Assembly: GCA_013115145.1 (NCBI GenBank)
Contig: JAAPAO010000409.1
Coordinates: 1-31,992, forward strand
Source: Perkinsus chesapeaki
Lineage: Eukaryota; Perkinsozoa; Perkinsida; Perkinsidae
Direction of reading: 5' to 3'
DNA: 31,992 nt
Part shown: in pieces, positions 1 through 10,705 of the stretch
How the letters are laid out: every line of letters begins with the position of its first letter
Numbering within the stretch: position 1 is the first letter of the stretch
Made by a program: the position numbers and the translations under genes
Notes under the pieces: generated by a model
The model's database searches: none
Told to the model about the DNA's origin: nothing
Seen by the model: the letters and a program-made list of their open reading frames with translations, nothing else

Positions 1-1606
1 GCCGCTCGCTTGGGTGCACTGCGCTGCCCCATCCGCCTTCGTGAGAGAGAGTTGGTTGATGACGTAAAACTAATAAGAAATAGCTGGGGCACTGGTTGGG
101 GGGAAGGTGGGTATGCTAGGATTATTAGAGATCCCAAAGCCAAAAAAGGACCTGGTAAGAATACTCACGGATGCTGATTAGCGTCAGCAGCATGTACCTT
201 TGCGGATTTCAGGCTTCTGCAATTTGATGTATTACTCGGGCATGCGAGTGTCATTTACCAGCCCGCTGTCACCGGGGGCATGCCGTAAAGGTGGTCTATT
301 TTCAACTATATAGAGCTCACGACTGGTGGAGCGCTTAGAGAACAATAAAGTTAAACTTCGTATGCTCTCATGGGTTTAGCATTATTCGGTCCCTTGCCTG
401 CTTGCGCCCATGGGCGTTTGCTAAGTTAGTTAGTTAGCTATTGTTTTTATTGACTGGGCCTTAGCAGAGCCCTAAATAAGTTGACAGGTGGTACCTGTTC
501 TTGAGACTAACGGAAATGCGTTAAGTCCAGGGCGAACCAATAGAACATCCCCGTAGTCAGCATCTTAAAACAGCCTTCTGATACACTCAACATCTGGAGG
601 TCTATACCTTCAACAAGCTCCGCTCTACTTTCGTTCTCTTCGTGGAAACAGATTCTGGACGAACTGTTTAGTGAGGCGCTTCACCGAAGCGGCTTCGAAG
701 AATAACTGCGTTAATAAGATGGAAGGCCGCGGGCTCCGACTTTGTAATTGGTAGGATTCTCCCTAGAAACCTTCGAGTGTACACACTACACTCTAGGAGA
801 GACTTGAGCCCATGCCCTTGCCAATGGTCCCTTGGTATCAGAGATCCACAGATCATAGATACATTATAGAACACTCACTAGCCGCACCGGATTCAATGGA
901 AGGGGAAGTAGGGCTTTCTGAACTGTACGAGACCCCAGTCTACGGTTGATCTCGCCAATCTCACCATGTATGACAACATGTCGTAACAGTGTCGTAACAT
1001 GAATCTCGACAACAACTGGCAACCAAGCTCTGGATAAACTTTGTCATATATCATCAGTAGCAACTTACCACCGCCGGTGATTCTTCGGCCACCTTCTTGT
1101 ACTACTTATTACTGCTGGTTTACCAAATTCAACAATTGAGACAGTATTAAATCTCCTATAGAACTCGCAAGAATGCATAAACGGTTACTCTGGTATGATA
1201 CAGATAATATGGGATAAGGAAAAATTCAACCCAGCGGAAGGGATCCTTTCTTGAGAACCAAGAGGCAGCACAAGAGACGAGACGACTTTTGTGAAACACA
1301 ACCCCTGCCTTGCTCCGGAATATAGTTCATCAGATGAGCTTCATCTCACAGGTCTGAGATTACTATCGGCTGGGCACATGGGCATCTGCACACGTGGTCT
1401 GTTAGTGTCCCCCAAAGAGATAAGATTTCTCTCCCCTAGACAAGTACTCTTACTAGACTAGTAATACTCTTATTAGAAACTTGTAAGAAGTTTGCGCCTC
1501 TAAGATCGTTCTGAGCCCGCGGCGCGATCTAATTTCACAATAAGCTCAAGTTCTTAGTGTCTGGCTATTTACATACTTAACGCAGTTACTCTCGACTACA
1601 CCAACA
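1..1606. other. Left end, no supported gene
   Basis: No stretch here has the combination of long open frame, recognisable protein motif and splice signals seen elsewhere in the window. The longest open frames are under 70 codons and look random. There are only small sequence repeats: a TTAG run near 425-437, two copies of GTCGTAACA near 980-1000, and two copies of TACTCTTAYTAG at 1445-1456 and 1464-1475. It could be intergenic DNA, or distal exons or UTR of a gene cut by the window edge. Confidence 0.5.
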
Positions 1607-3381
1607 TTATGCGCCTCGGAGATCATCTTTAACATCACTATCTCCTGTATACATTGACATGCTAGATGTGAGGAGGTCATCACTCGTGGCCCCAGCAGGC
1701 GAGGCGAACTTGATGTGCATGGGCGGTGGGACATAGAACACTGCCCCTTTAGCGCATCTCTTGGCGGCTCGCGTGTCCAACAGGTCGATTCCGGCGCCAT
1801 CCTCCTCGGTGTCCGCTGGGGGGTGGAGCACATCGTTCGCTAGACACCTCACCGATTCTCTCGATCTGAAGTTGTACCTACTGGAGCAGTTAACACTGAG
1901 GGAAAGCCGATAAGTTACCAGAAGGGATTGAAAGCATCATCGTAGAAGAGCATCCAGGGAGACAGAGGCTGTGACAGAGAGATATTCCTTTCTATTATCA
2001 TCATGAGAGAATCGATATTATTAGCAAAAAGCTTCTTTGAATAAGCTGCCTTGCGTAAACCAAATATAGTGTGGTTCTGCCTGGCCCCTTTACGATGAAT
2101 TCTAGATGAGCATTCGGTACAGAGGACATCTTCGCACTGCATGCAAATATATGATGCCTCGTTGGAGTCGCACTCGAAACAGAAAGTAGTCATCGGCAAC
2201 CGTACACAGTGCCTGAGAGTGCGTATCTTAGCTCGATGCTTGGCAGGTTCACCTCACCTCGATCTCTTTCCGGTTTTATGAGTACTATGGAAGCAATCGC
2301 TGCAGTAAAGATCGGCACAATCAACGCATCGTACTACGGCCGATTTCACCTCACATTCCGAGCAAGCACATTGCTCGATGAACACGGCAGGGTGGTCCAA
2401 TCTGTGGCCTGTAGAGTGAACCGCGACCATGCAAGCATTGCAGAAGATGTCATGGCAGCTGCCGCATATAACATCACCGAGCGCTGTCTCACACTCAACA
2501 CAGTACCTTCAACGAAGTGTGACACAGACGATTGCAGTTGTCACTTACAACAGACCACTTGGCGATACCTTCTTCATGAATGCTGCTCTTTCGAGAGCTA
2601 ATTGAACTATAAGAGCGTGAACGTCAATAACAGTGTCAACGGTGAAGTGATGAAGTCCTCCGGCGTGTTTAACAGCAAAATAGGCTGCTTCCAAGGACTG
2701 TTTAACGCGACGGATGAGAAAGCTCTCAGTTAGCACATCAATGTTAAGATACTCAAGAAGGCGCTCAATAACCTTTGGAGTTGATACCTGTACCAAGCAC
2801 TGTTCTACTGAATCGAAATGGTGGCTCACCTTTCGAACGTCTCTGACACCAGAGATCTGATGGTACACAAGTTCCTTGACGAGGTAAAGTCTGTCCTTTC
2901 GTTTCTGTTCCAGCTCCTTCCATTCGAGCATCAATCGTGCTGCTAGCAGCCTGTGCTCTTCCACCACGGGGTGATAAGACCTACGTCCGTCCCTTTTATG
3001 CCCACCGCAGGCCGCCCTACTTAGACTCTTGGGATACCGAGTTGGTATATGTCAAGTCAGTGACATTCGCGGAGGGTCGCGAGACTGTACAGATCCAGCC
3101 GTTATCTCGCAGAGCCAGCAGACAGTCTCGTACTATCCAGTGGAACTGGGATTGTGACTCGACATCGATGCCTGATACGTAGTGGAACAACAAACGAACG
3201 AGTGGCTCTTACCGAGGGCAACAGACATGGCATCGATCACCTCCGGGTCGAACTGAGTGTATAACTTAGGCGCGACCTTCGGCTCGTAGCTAGAATGCGG
3301 ACGAGCTGGGACTGGTAGAAGCTGCGGTAGCTCCGGATCCGAGTGGGTTCGAGCCCGGAAGCCTCCGAAGGGATTATCCAT
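1607..3381 (-). CDS. WW-like plus triple B-box zinc-finger protein, 6 exons
   Basis: Reconstructed exons (minus strand, in order): 3381-3213, 3171-3021, 2980-2552, 2506-2258, 2212-1919, 1880-1607; all junctions are GT-AG, introns are 38-45 nt, and the frame closes to 521 aa. The start is the ATG at 3381 (MDNPFGG). Residues about 45-115 read LGID...FHWIVRDCLLAL...GW, then YTNSVSQES and YHPVVEEH, which resembles the LGID/WW module of CEP164-type proteins, with Tyr where the second signature Trp is expected. A helical, possibly IQ-containing stretch follows. Three B-box-type zinc fingers (C-x2-C-x8-C-x2-C-x4-C-x2-C-x4-H) start at about residues 252, 298 and 344. Role unknown; a cytoskeletal or basal-body scaffold is an inference from the WW-like module only. 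The exon 6 extent is the least certain part. Confidence 0.72.
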
Positions 3382-3908
3382 GGTTAACTTATTATGCGGC
3401 GCGAAAAAGGGAACTTGCGCCGAGATGATTAGGAAGTCGCAAGTGAGCAAGATACCCCCGGCGGAGCCCGAGAAGCCTTCAGGAGGATTGTGGACGAGCA
3501 GTCTACGAGTCAGGGATCAAGTTGATAGATAACGCAACCAAAGCCTTGCATCTTAATACACACTTGTATGGGACAGGAAGCGCCAAGCTACTAAAGAAGC
3601 GTTCACGCTAATGAGTGTGATGAGCCAAGTCACTCCAAGAGCCAGCAGCAGCTGACGGTGGCGATAGCAGCAAGGCCCGAGTGTCCTGGTGAGAGTGGCC
3701 GTATGGATTGTCGCATTCACCACATTCAGCTTAGAACCGGAGAGGGTCTCGGCGTTACATGCCTCGTCTGAATCAAACAATACGGGACTAAAACTGTACG
3801 GCGCGATGGCTTTCTTAGCACCGTGGTGCTTCCCATCCGCTCATTCGTATCTTTCAGTTTCGTTGGGCATCCGTGACTAACTGGAAACTCGAACACCTCT
3901 GATAGGTA
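3382..3908. other. Gap between B-box gene and TOP3B
   Basis: This is the space between two minus-strand genes: 3' of TOP3B and 5' of the B-box gene. It contains one 75-codon minus-strand open frame (3553-3780) whose C-terminal half has a hydrophobic stretch (LLLALGVTWLITLISV). I found no splice partner, homology or strong context for it, so I do not call it a gene. It probably holds the TOP3B 3' UTR and the promoter or trans-splice region of the B-box gene. Confidence 0.4.
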
Positions 3909-6900
3909 TTAGAAACCGTCAAACGTCATCCGAACATCAACGTTCCCTTTCTTCTTTCCGCCGCGACCCTTCCCCCGGCGGCCTCCTTTTCCCTTGCCGC
4001 CGCCGTGACGTTTGCTCAATCGAGCGAAGGAACTTTCTACTTGGGAATTAAGGGCGTCGTCGCAGACTAAACAACCTACTATACCTGATAAACGAAACTA
4101 TTCTCGCAACAAAGTTTTTGAAAGCTTCTTCTCACTGTTGGCACCATCGGGGAGAGGCGACTTTCCTTTATTGAACTCCACGTTCAAGAGCTTGCTACCG
4201 CAATGCTCACCTAAGCAAGGAGGAGAGTATTCCAGGCCTTTCTCCGATAACTAACATTTTTCTTTGGTAACGGTTATTTTGTACGCCTTGTCTTCAAATA
4301 GTCGCAGCTGATAGTTGCATATATTGCAATCTAATTTCCACTTCGGCTTGCTTTCAGCGTCGAGACACAGTGTGCCTGTGCAGTTCTCCTGGGGACATCC
4401 ACACACCTACAAAAACGCAAGCTCAGACAGGCTAGCGGCGGCCTAAGGGGCTCTTTACACCGACAGACGCCAACGCATGTCGGCAGGTAGGATGGAGGCA
4501 TTCCCAACAGGAGCTCTTCGGCTTTGATTCTGGGAATGGTGGATCATTGTAACACCTGTTAAACTACTATTTCACAAAGGAAGCAGGATGATATGACTTA
4601 CATTGGGCAAAGAGGGTACTGCTTTCGACCACCACCACTCGTAGAAGGATACGATATCATCACCAACTCGAAGTTGTCCAGAGGACAGGTGAGCTCCTAA
4701 GCTCCTCACATGTTGTCAATTATTGCTACAAGAGCGTCCTTTACTTTATATAATTTCACACTACTGCCAGTCTGCGGTAGAGCATATGTCTCGTCACAGT
4801 GTCGGCAAAAAAGTCGAATGGGCTTCTTGTCGATGAGGTTCATGTACCTACCACGCTACCCATGGAAACGCAGGGGAGGCAGCGTCGCCCAGGTCTCACA
4901 TTCTGCATTTTCCGCAACGCGAAATCGGCTTTCCTGTGGCCGCCAAAGAGGTGAAGGTGGCTTCGAAGAGATGGTCCATAAGGTCGACATGCGCCACGAA
5001 ATATACGAACTTTTGCTGGAAAATCGTGAGAGCGTGAGCTGTCACCTGCCATAGAAAATAAGATATCCTACCACTCACCCTTCAGTCTCAGCACACTTTG
5101 AGCGCATCGTCCCCCCCCAAATCTAACGATGATGAAATTTAGAATCTCGAATCCAATCTTAGGTACCGTAGGCGAGCGGCCACGATACAGGAAGTGAAGT
5201 CAAAGATCGGAGATGATCAGCGGAATTACGTGTTCCCCAGAAGAGACCAGCCCTCGTTCTTACTTCATCCTTCCTAGCCTTTCCGTTAGCAATAAGAGTA
5301 CACTCACCCTCAATACTAGCTCTCACTTTAGGTATAACAAGCTCATTATCAATAGCCTGATAACCATGAACCAAAGCAATACCTAAAAGCACCGTGTACC
5401 TTTCACTCTCACTTGCATCATCATCGTAGCTCACTGTTATGAGATCTCCCTGAGCTAAGCCCAAAAATTTTCACACTGAAAGGCCTCAAGAAATATACTC
5501 ACTGAACCCAAGAGACGCGAATCCCTCTGTAAGATCTTTCTCCCTCGCGATGAGCAAAAAGAGCATATTTTACTGTTAATTAAAATAGCACTTACCAAGC
5601 TTGGTAGGAACTAACCTACGGCCGTCGGTCAGCGAAACATAGTTCCGCTCGCAGATGTTATTGATATGGGTAGCCATCGACGCGTCGGTGCCAATGCCGT
5701 TCTTCTCCATCAAACCCAAGAGATCTGAGAGGAGGCTCCTGAGATCTCGAGAAGTTCCTCTCAAGCTTACCAGACTCGGAAAGATACGGCGGTGGCTTAG
5801 TTTTGCCGGAGCTGATCGTCTTTGATGCGATCTGTAACTTCTCTCCAATTTTCAACTGAAGTCCCGAAGAATGGAACGTTGATAGGAATCGACGAGCCTA
5901 CCGGTGGGACGTAGATATCCTGCATCTCGCCTGTGTATTGGACTCTAGTGAATCCCGGGCTCTTCATCCGGCGCCCGCTAATGGAGAATTTCTGATAGAA
6001 AAATGAGTTTCTGATGTTTAGTAGTCCGCAATATATGAATAGAGGATATTAGAATTGGTATATATCTACTTATGATATATCATATAATAGATAATCTTAG
6101 GTATAATAATTATATAAGAGATATAGATGGTGATGATATCGATCAATCCGCATAGAGCATGCTCCGCAAGGAAACAGGCTACAGTGCATTTTCGCCCATA
6201 ATCAACTTACCTCCTCCCCAATAGAAAAGTGAACCTTAGTTCTAGTGAACTTGCAGTCATGACTGAGGGTCGCCAGGAAATGCCGCGTTAGCATGTCGAA
6301 CAGTCTCCAGGCATCCGAGCTTCCAAAGTCCCCTTCAGTAGCCGATCTGATCGAGTACGAGGGATGACCCTTTACAAAACAACTCTTTTTCACTTGCTTA
6401 CCTCACTGGAGTGATAGGCGGATGATCGCCGGCATCATAGCCCTCCTTTGGCCGATTCAAGCCAGTCGTGAGCAGCTCCGTGGCAAACTCTCCCCAGTAC
6501 CTATCACCTCGGTCTTATGAGAGCAAGGGGATCTCCAACCTTACGGATTCCTTGTTTGGAAGGAGACTGCTTCCTTGAGATCGAATGCTGGTGGGTACTT
6601 GGTGGTCTCTGTTCGGGGATACGTGATGTAACCAGACAAATAAAGCCTTTCGGCAACCTAAACTTACTATCCCAGAGGTGCGACCTTTATAGCCGCTGCA
6701 ATAAGGAAACCGTTTCCACGTGGAAGATTGAAGTCGATGAACACGATGATACAATCGTATCAATGCCTCCTACGGGTATATAATAATGTATCAGTGCCTT
6801 TTACGAGCCGCTCCTCAGTCTCAGTCAGAAGCAGATCAGCTCAGTGTAATGGTTGTTATTCCGACTTCCATCCGGTCATTCGGATGCGTGTTGACACATT

Positions 6901-8537
6901 TGACAACTCCACGGATAGCCCTGTTGTTGTTCTACCTGCATCGCCTGATGTGGCCCCATGCCTAGCTGTTGTGATGCCAACTTAAGCATCAGTACTGTGT
7001 TCATAGCTCCCGGCCTAGACCGCCGTTCCTAAACCTCAGCACTCCCCGCTCAAATGTGTGCCTATGACTACCTCTTTTTCACTGACATCTGTAACAGTAG
7101 CCCACTGGTAGTCGTCAATCGTCGACTTGAACGTCGTAGTAGCCTGTAGATCAAATAACTGCCCTCTGGACCACTCCAGCCATAAGGCGCTCGCGAGCTG
7201 TGAACCTGTCATTTCCCCTGTATCCTCCACCCTCTCCTTCCTACTACCTTCCAATTTGATGTCTATGGAGTAATAAGTCTCTGGTTGGAAGGTCTGTATA
7301 TCATTATGTCTCCGAACACAGAACCACAGAGTCGGCGTTTGACATGGACCATAGGATACCAACGATGAATCGAGATCACCGTATTTACCCTAACAAAAAC
7401 TATCCCGCTTAGTCCCGTAAAGGCTACGGCCGATAGTAATAACCGTGGTCTCCACGGCGGGTTCGAAATTCGGGAATCTTCCGACGTAGGTTTTTACTAC
7501 ACTCCTTCTGCATAAGTCTATCCATTTCCGTAACTGGGATTCTCGTAAATTGAATTCCTCGCCAACCCCGAGGTCGGCGCTATGCCACTATAAATGGCCC
7601 CCTATTGCCGTACGAGTCACCAACATATTCTCCTCGTCCACAAATATCACATCTGTTTCTAAGCACCCTGTACATTTCACCACTGGCCGGAAGACTACCT
7701 GGAAGTATCTCGTTTGGAAGCGCGTGAACGCCACGCCAGTTTTGAGATCAATTTCCTGGCGCGCGTCCACAGACAGAGCCTCATTTTGATTAGGGTACCC
7801 TAGGTTCCGGTAAGCATGCTGAAAACAAATCGCAGTTCTCAGAGCTCGAACGAAGCCATACCTGCAAGTCCTTGGCCACCAGACTAGAGAATTTCGCGCG
7901 CCACACATTCTTGCGGTCCGACAACTGCGGTACGACGTTCTGCATAACCTAACAGCGCCACACGCGCTTCCTTGTCGATTGCGCCCCGAGCGGACCTCAT
8001 AACAGATGTTTTCGCCTTCCCTATCGCAGTCCAACCACAATACCAAATGGTTGCAGCCCTTCGATTCTGAACGGAGATGTTGAGGCATCCTTTGCTTCGG
8101 ATTAGCCTAATAATATCCCAATCACTCAAGGGTCGTTTTCTTTCCGAAGTACAGTCAGTTGTTGCACACTTTCCGTACCTCCTTCTGGACAGTCTTGGAC
8201 TCGAATAGCTTGGCAGGATCAACTCTGTCCCAGTTGTTGAGCTCTGGTGGAAAGTCTATACTATAAACATGTCCCGCTACTGAGGTGATCTTAATCCATG
8301 CAGGACTTCCCTGACCGACGAGTATCTTAGCTCCACCCTTACACTTGGACTACCTGGAAGTCGCCGTTGAATTCGTGCACTTGGGAGACTGGCGAAGCTC
8401 CACGTCGGGACTGAATGCGGTTCTGATCCGTTTCAATCAACAAGGACTCGTACATTGTATTTCCCCTTGCACAACGCCTTCGCCAGGGCCTCGGCGATCG
8501 ACGGTTTTTCGGCTACCATGAGCACTTGCTGGACCAT
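3909..8537 (-). CDS. TOP3B: DNA/RNA topoisomerase III beta, 22 exons, complete
   Basis: Type IA topoisomerase that relaxes or decatenates single-stranded DNA and, in animals, RNA. Exons: 8537-8454, 8410-8354, 8310-8179, 8106-7996, 7948-7862, 7818-7699, 7389-7072, 7028-6936, 6657-6545, 6500-6402, 6346-6211, 5991-5902, 5855-5771, 5724-5596, 5382-5264, 5045-4900, 4847-4745, 4696-4602, 4555-4459, 4406-4256, 4210-4136, 4084-3909. They sum to 871 aa, close to the animal length of about 860. TOPRIM is present: VLMVAEKPS at the N-terminus and LWLDCDREGENIC. GYITYPRTET gives catalytic Tyr at residue 347. KYGDLDSSL, DAGDHPPITP and GIGTDAS are intact. The beta-type tail carries several Cys-pair zinc fingers (CRHCDETY, CNICNYQL, CEHCG, CLVCD) and ends in a Gly/Lys/Arg-rich RGG-like stretch. 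The zinc fingers and basic tail place it in the TOP3B rather than TOP3A class. Confidence 0.95.
5046..5263 (-). other. Long TOP3B intron (218 nt)
   Basis: GT-AG intron between the exon ending in the KARKDE segment and the exon beginning VTAHALTIFQQ. It is roughly five times the typical 43-55 nt of this gene. It contains a run of nine G on the coding strand (C run near 5110). I see no open frame continuing the protein and no clear mobile-element structure. Confidence 0.75.
5383..5595 (-). other. Long TOP3B intron (213 nt)
   Basis: GT-AG intron splitting the conserved LG/IALVHGY segment. The family protein continues without an insert across this junction, so the sequence is spliced out. An open frame crosses its 3' end (to about 5464) but has no family counterpart. 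Confidence 0.75.
5992..6210 (-). other. Long AT-rich TOP3B intron (219 nt)
   Basis: GT-AG intron between the exons ending SIGEE and starting KFSISG. Positions about 6030-6130 are almost pure A/T, unlike anything else in the window, and include the perfect 14-nt palindrome TATGATATATCATA at 6071-6084. It carries no coding signal. Confidence 0.78.
6658..6935 (-). other. Long TOP3B intron (278 nt)
   Basis: GT-AG intron placed between ...GPHQAMQ and VAERLYLSGY, a segment that is contiguous in other TOP3B proteins. It contains open frames in other phases that I take to be chance. Confidence 0.78.
7390..7698 (-). other. Longest TOP3B intron (309 nt)
   Basis: GT-AG intron between FQTRYFQ and GKYGDLDSS, a universally contiguous segment in the family. 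On the plus strand at about 7462-7475 there is a GGTTCGAAATTC motif resembling a tRNA T-loop, but its flanks do not fold as a T-arm. Confidence 0.8.
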
Positions 8538-8686
8538 CTTGGCGGGTGATGAAAGTCAACTGCTCAGTCATTGACCGTTACCCAACTCAACCCTATTGAA
8601 AGAGACCTTCAAAATGTTCCATCGACGACAATACTAAGCAACAGTCCTCGCCTTATTCACCTCGGCGAGGTCTAGTGAACATAACC

Positions 8687-9058
8687 TTACTCGGTGGCCT
8701 CATCAGCAGCACCACCGGTGTTACTGGCCACCACGGAGCGGAACTTGGCCAGGATGTGGAGGCAGACGACACAGCCCATATAGGCAAGGGAGAGGACCAA
8801 AACGGTCGTGGGGCCGACCTTGATGCCCGGGGCGTCGTCGGTATAGAACTTGAGGATTGAGTTACCAGCGGCCTGATAAAACATTATACGAAGCTACTAG
8901 CCAAAGGTCCCTTTTACCCTCCTTCCCGAAGTGGGAGCAGACTTCTGGCTGCTACCGACGTTCCTTCTGTGTAGGTGATTGGTACGGGCGCCACCTACGG
9001 TCTGGGCTGGGGCAGCGGTGCCGGGAGCGTTCATTGTGGTTTCGGAGCCCTTGGTCAT
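8687..9058 (-). CDS. SEC61B: SEC61 translocon beta subunit, 2 exons
   Basis: Small tail-anchored subunit of the ER protein-conducting channel. Exon 1 is 9058-8918 and exon 2 is 8872-8687, with a 45-nt GT-AG intron; the product is 108 aa. The family signature is contiguous once spliced: GSSQKSAPTSGRR joined to AAGNSILKFYTDDAPG, then IKVGPTTVLVLSLAYMGCVV as the single membrane anchor. The C-terminal tail after the anchor is somewhat longer than usual (FRSVVASNTGGAADEATE). It is transcribed away from SFT2, another secretory-pathway gene, with about 250 bp between the two start codons, so a shared bidirectional promoter is possible (inference). Confidence 0.95.
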
Positions 9059-9205
9059 TTTGAAGAAAAAATGAAGTGTTTAACCTAACGGCTGGGAGAG
9101 CTACTTTGTCGTATCACTGATTAGAGTATCCTGAGCTATTAGGAAGGGGCACTATCAGTAGCACTAGCCATAAAGTAGGGGAGCCTGTTACTCTCCACAA
9201 ACACG

Positions 9206-9271
9206 AGCAATATCGATTAGCTGGGCGCGCGCTGAATCTTTAGACCGCGAGTTCGAATCCCCGCGGCAGCA
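9206..9271 (+). other. Degenerate tRNA-like sequence
   Basis: The segment ends with CCGCGAGTTCGAATCCCCGCGG, in which GTTCGAATCC matches a pol III B-box/T-loop, after a D-arm-like GATTAGCTGGGCG. The T-stem does not pair in the standard register and there is no 5' acceptor strand complementary to the 3' end, so it is not an intact tRNA gene. It lies between divergent SEC61B and SFT2. It could be a decayed tRNA, a tRNA-derived SINE tail, or chance. Confidence 0.3.
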
Positions 9272-9308
9272 TTTAGACCACTTTTAATTTTATTTTCATT
9301 TCATACGT

Positions 9309-10469
9309 ATGCAAGCAGCAAGTGAAAGCACTGTTTCAAGGGGCTGGTGGCCGAACTTCTCTCTTCCACAATTATCAGCCAACCCATCAGAAAGCACCGA
9401 AGTCGACGATGACGATGGTATCATTACGTATCTTTGTCCGGACCTCACATTAAAGCAGCGAGTAGACCTCGGGGGTATCTTACGCGTTGACGATTTAGTA
9501 ACCAATTATAAAATCGGTGTCGATAAACTATATGTTACTATTTATAAGCTGAGCTCCAAAATATCTTTATGGAACCACTGTGGCGAATGCACTCGTCAGT
9601 GCAGGGCTGGGCTGTCAATAATCGACCGGAATTTCGCGAGCCTTTCTCAATTTTCCCTCGTTGGCATGTTCCCGAGAAAGAGACTACGAAATGCGGACCT
9701 AGCATTAATCAATATGAATATTCGGGAAGGCTGACCATTCACGAAGAGGAGTCGATCTTTGAGGCTTTTTGGAAGCTCCGAATGTTTTCAGACTTATGAC
9801 TGGCAACAGCCTGACTCTGATCAGGTGATAGGCTGGGCTGTATGTTTCTCCTTCGGCCTCTTGGTCACCGTAGCCTCTATGGGCTCCCTCAAGTGGCTCG
9901 TCCTCGGCAAACCTCTGAGGTTCGCTCTCACGTACAACTGGCCCCTGCTAACTTCTACATCAGTGAATCTCCCAGGTATACGATCGGCAACCTCTGCGAG
10001 TTGGCATCTACAGTGTTCCTAGTGGGACCGGCGAGGCAGTGGCGCAATATGAGCCAGAAGCACCGGGCGTGGGCAGCAATAATGTAGTAGATGCCGGAGG
10101 GTCTACCAGAAACCAATTTAGACAGTTCGAAAACTTACTTGGCCGTAAAAATCAATTAGGTCGGATGAGGTTCGAAATGAGTGATTAGAGGATGCCTCGT
10201 AAATGTCCCCACCATACGCCGCTACATGAGCTTCCGAAATCGGCAGCTCCGAAATATCTCTTGGAATAGAGGGACGCCTCAGATACGTCACCGCGATGGT
10301 GGCGACACTATTAGTATGCTTCCGATGGCCCGAGGAACGTCTGCTGGTGGTAGTGCTGGTTTTAGCACAGTGTTGTGCCGTTATCTGGTACTCTCTGTCC
10401 TACATCCCTTATGGCCGCCATCTGGCCAGGACGGTCGGCAACAGGTTCTCATCATACTTGCTTGAATGA
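9309..10469 (+). CDS. SFT2-like vesicle transport protein, 4 exons
   Basis: Four-TM Golgi/endosome membrane protein of the Got1/Sft2 family, which acts in retrograde vesicle fusion. Exons 9309-9461, 9825-9931, 9976-10083, 10283-10469; 184 aa. The joins restore the family pattern: LTLKQR + VIGWAVCFSFG, then LRFALT + YTIGNLCELASTVFLVGP, then ARQWRNM...AWAAI + IYVTAMVATLLV, ending WYSLSYIPYG. Four hydrophobic segments follow an acidic N-terminus (VDDDDG). Introns are 363, 44 and 199 nt; the 44-nt one has a clear TGCTAAC branch-point-like motif. The open frames inside the 363-nt intron are not used, because the family match needs ...KQR to join VIGW directly. Confidence 0.93.
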
Positions 10470-10705
10470 TTTAAAGTGTTTCATCTCGATACATTTTATT
10501 ACGTTTACTCCTCCTGGTGAGCAGTTAGGGAATTCCTGGCGTCAGGTTCCTCAGGATAACTGTTCGTTGTTCCAAGAAGTGGATCTGCGCAGAATTTACT
10601 CTGATTTACTGGCACACTTGAGATTTATCTTGTCCTCCTTACAGAACCCTCTTTGCTTATCGATCGCGGTTCGTGGGTGAGGGATGTTCTGTTAGCGCTT
10701 AGTTA

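Noticed and set aside
3340-3365. GGGTTCGAGCCC as a tRNA T-arm
   Set aside because: Lies in the coding exon of the B-box protein on the other strand; no other tRNA parts nearby.
7440-7480. GGTTCGAAATTC motif in the 309-nt TOP3B intron as a tRNA
   Set aside because: Flanking bases do not form a T-stem and no D-arm or acceptor is present.
8326-8353. 28-nt intron in TOP3B
   Set aside because: A downstream acceptor gives a 43-nt intron and a gap-free match to the family (FQ|GSPAWIKITSV).
9569-9824. Open frame 9569-9799 and the TYDWQQPDSDQ segment as part of SFT2
   Set aside because: The family pattern requires LTLKQR to join VIGWAVC directly, placing this sequence in a 363-nt intron.
9870-9900. 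ACCGTAGCC ... CTCAAG resembling a spliced-leader sequence
   Set aside because: It is inside a conserved SFT2 coding exon (LLVTVASMGSLKW); the middle does not match the leader.
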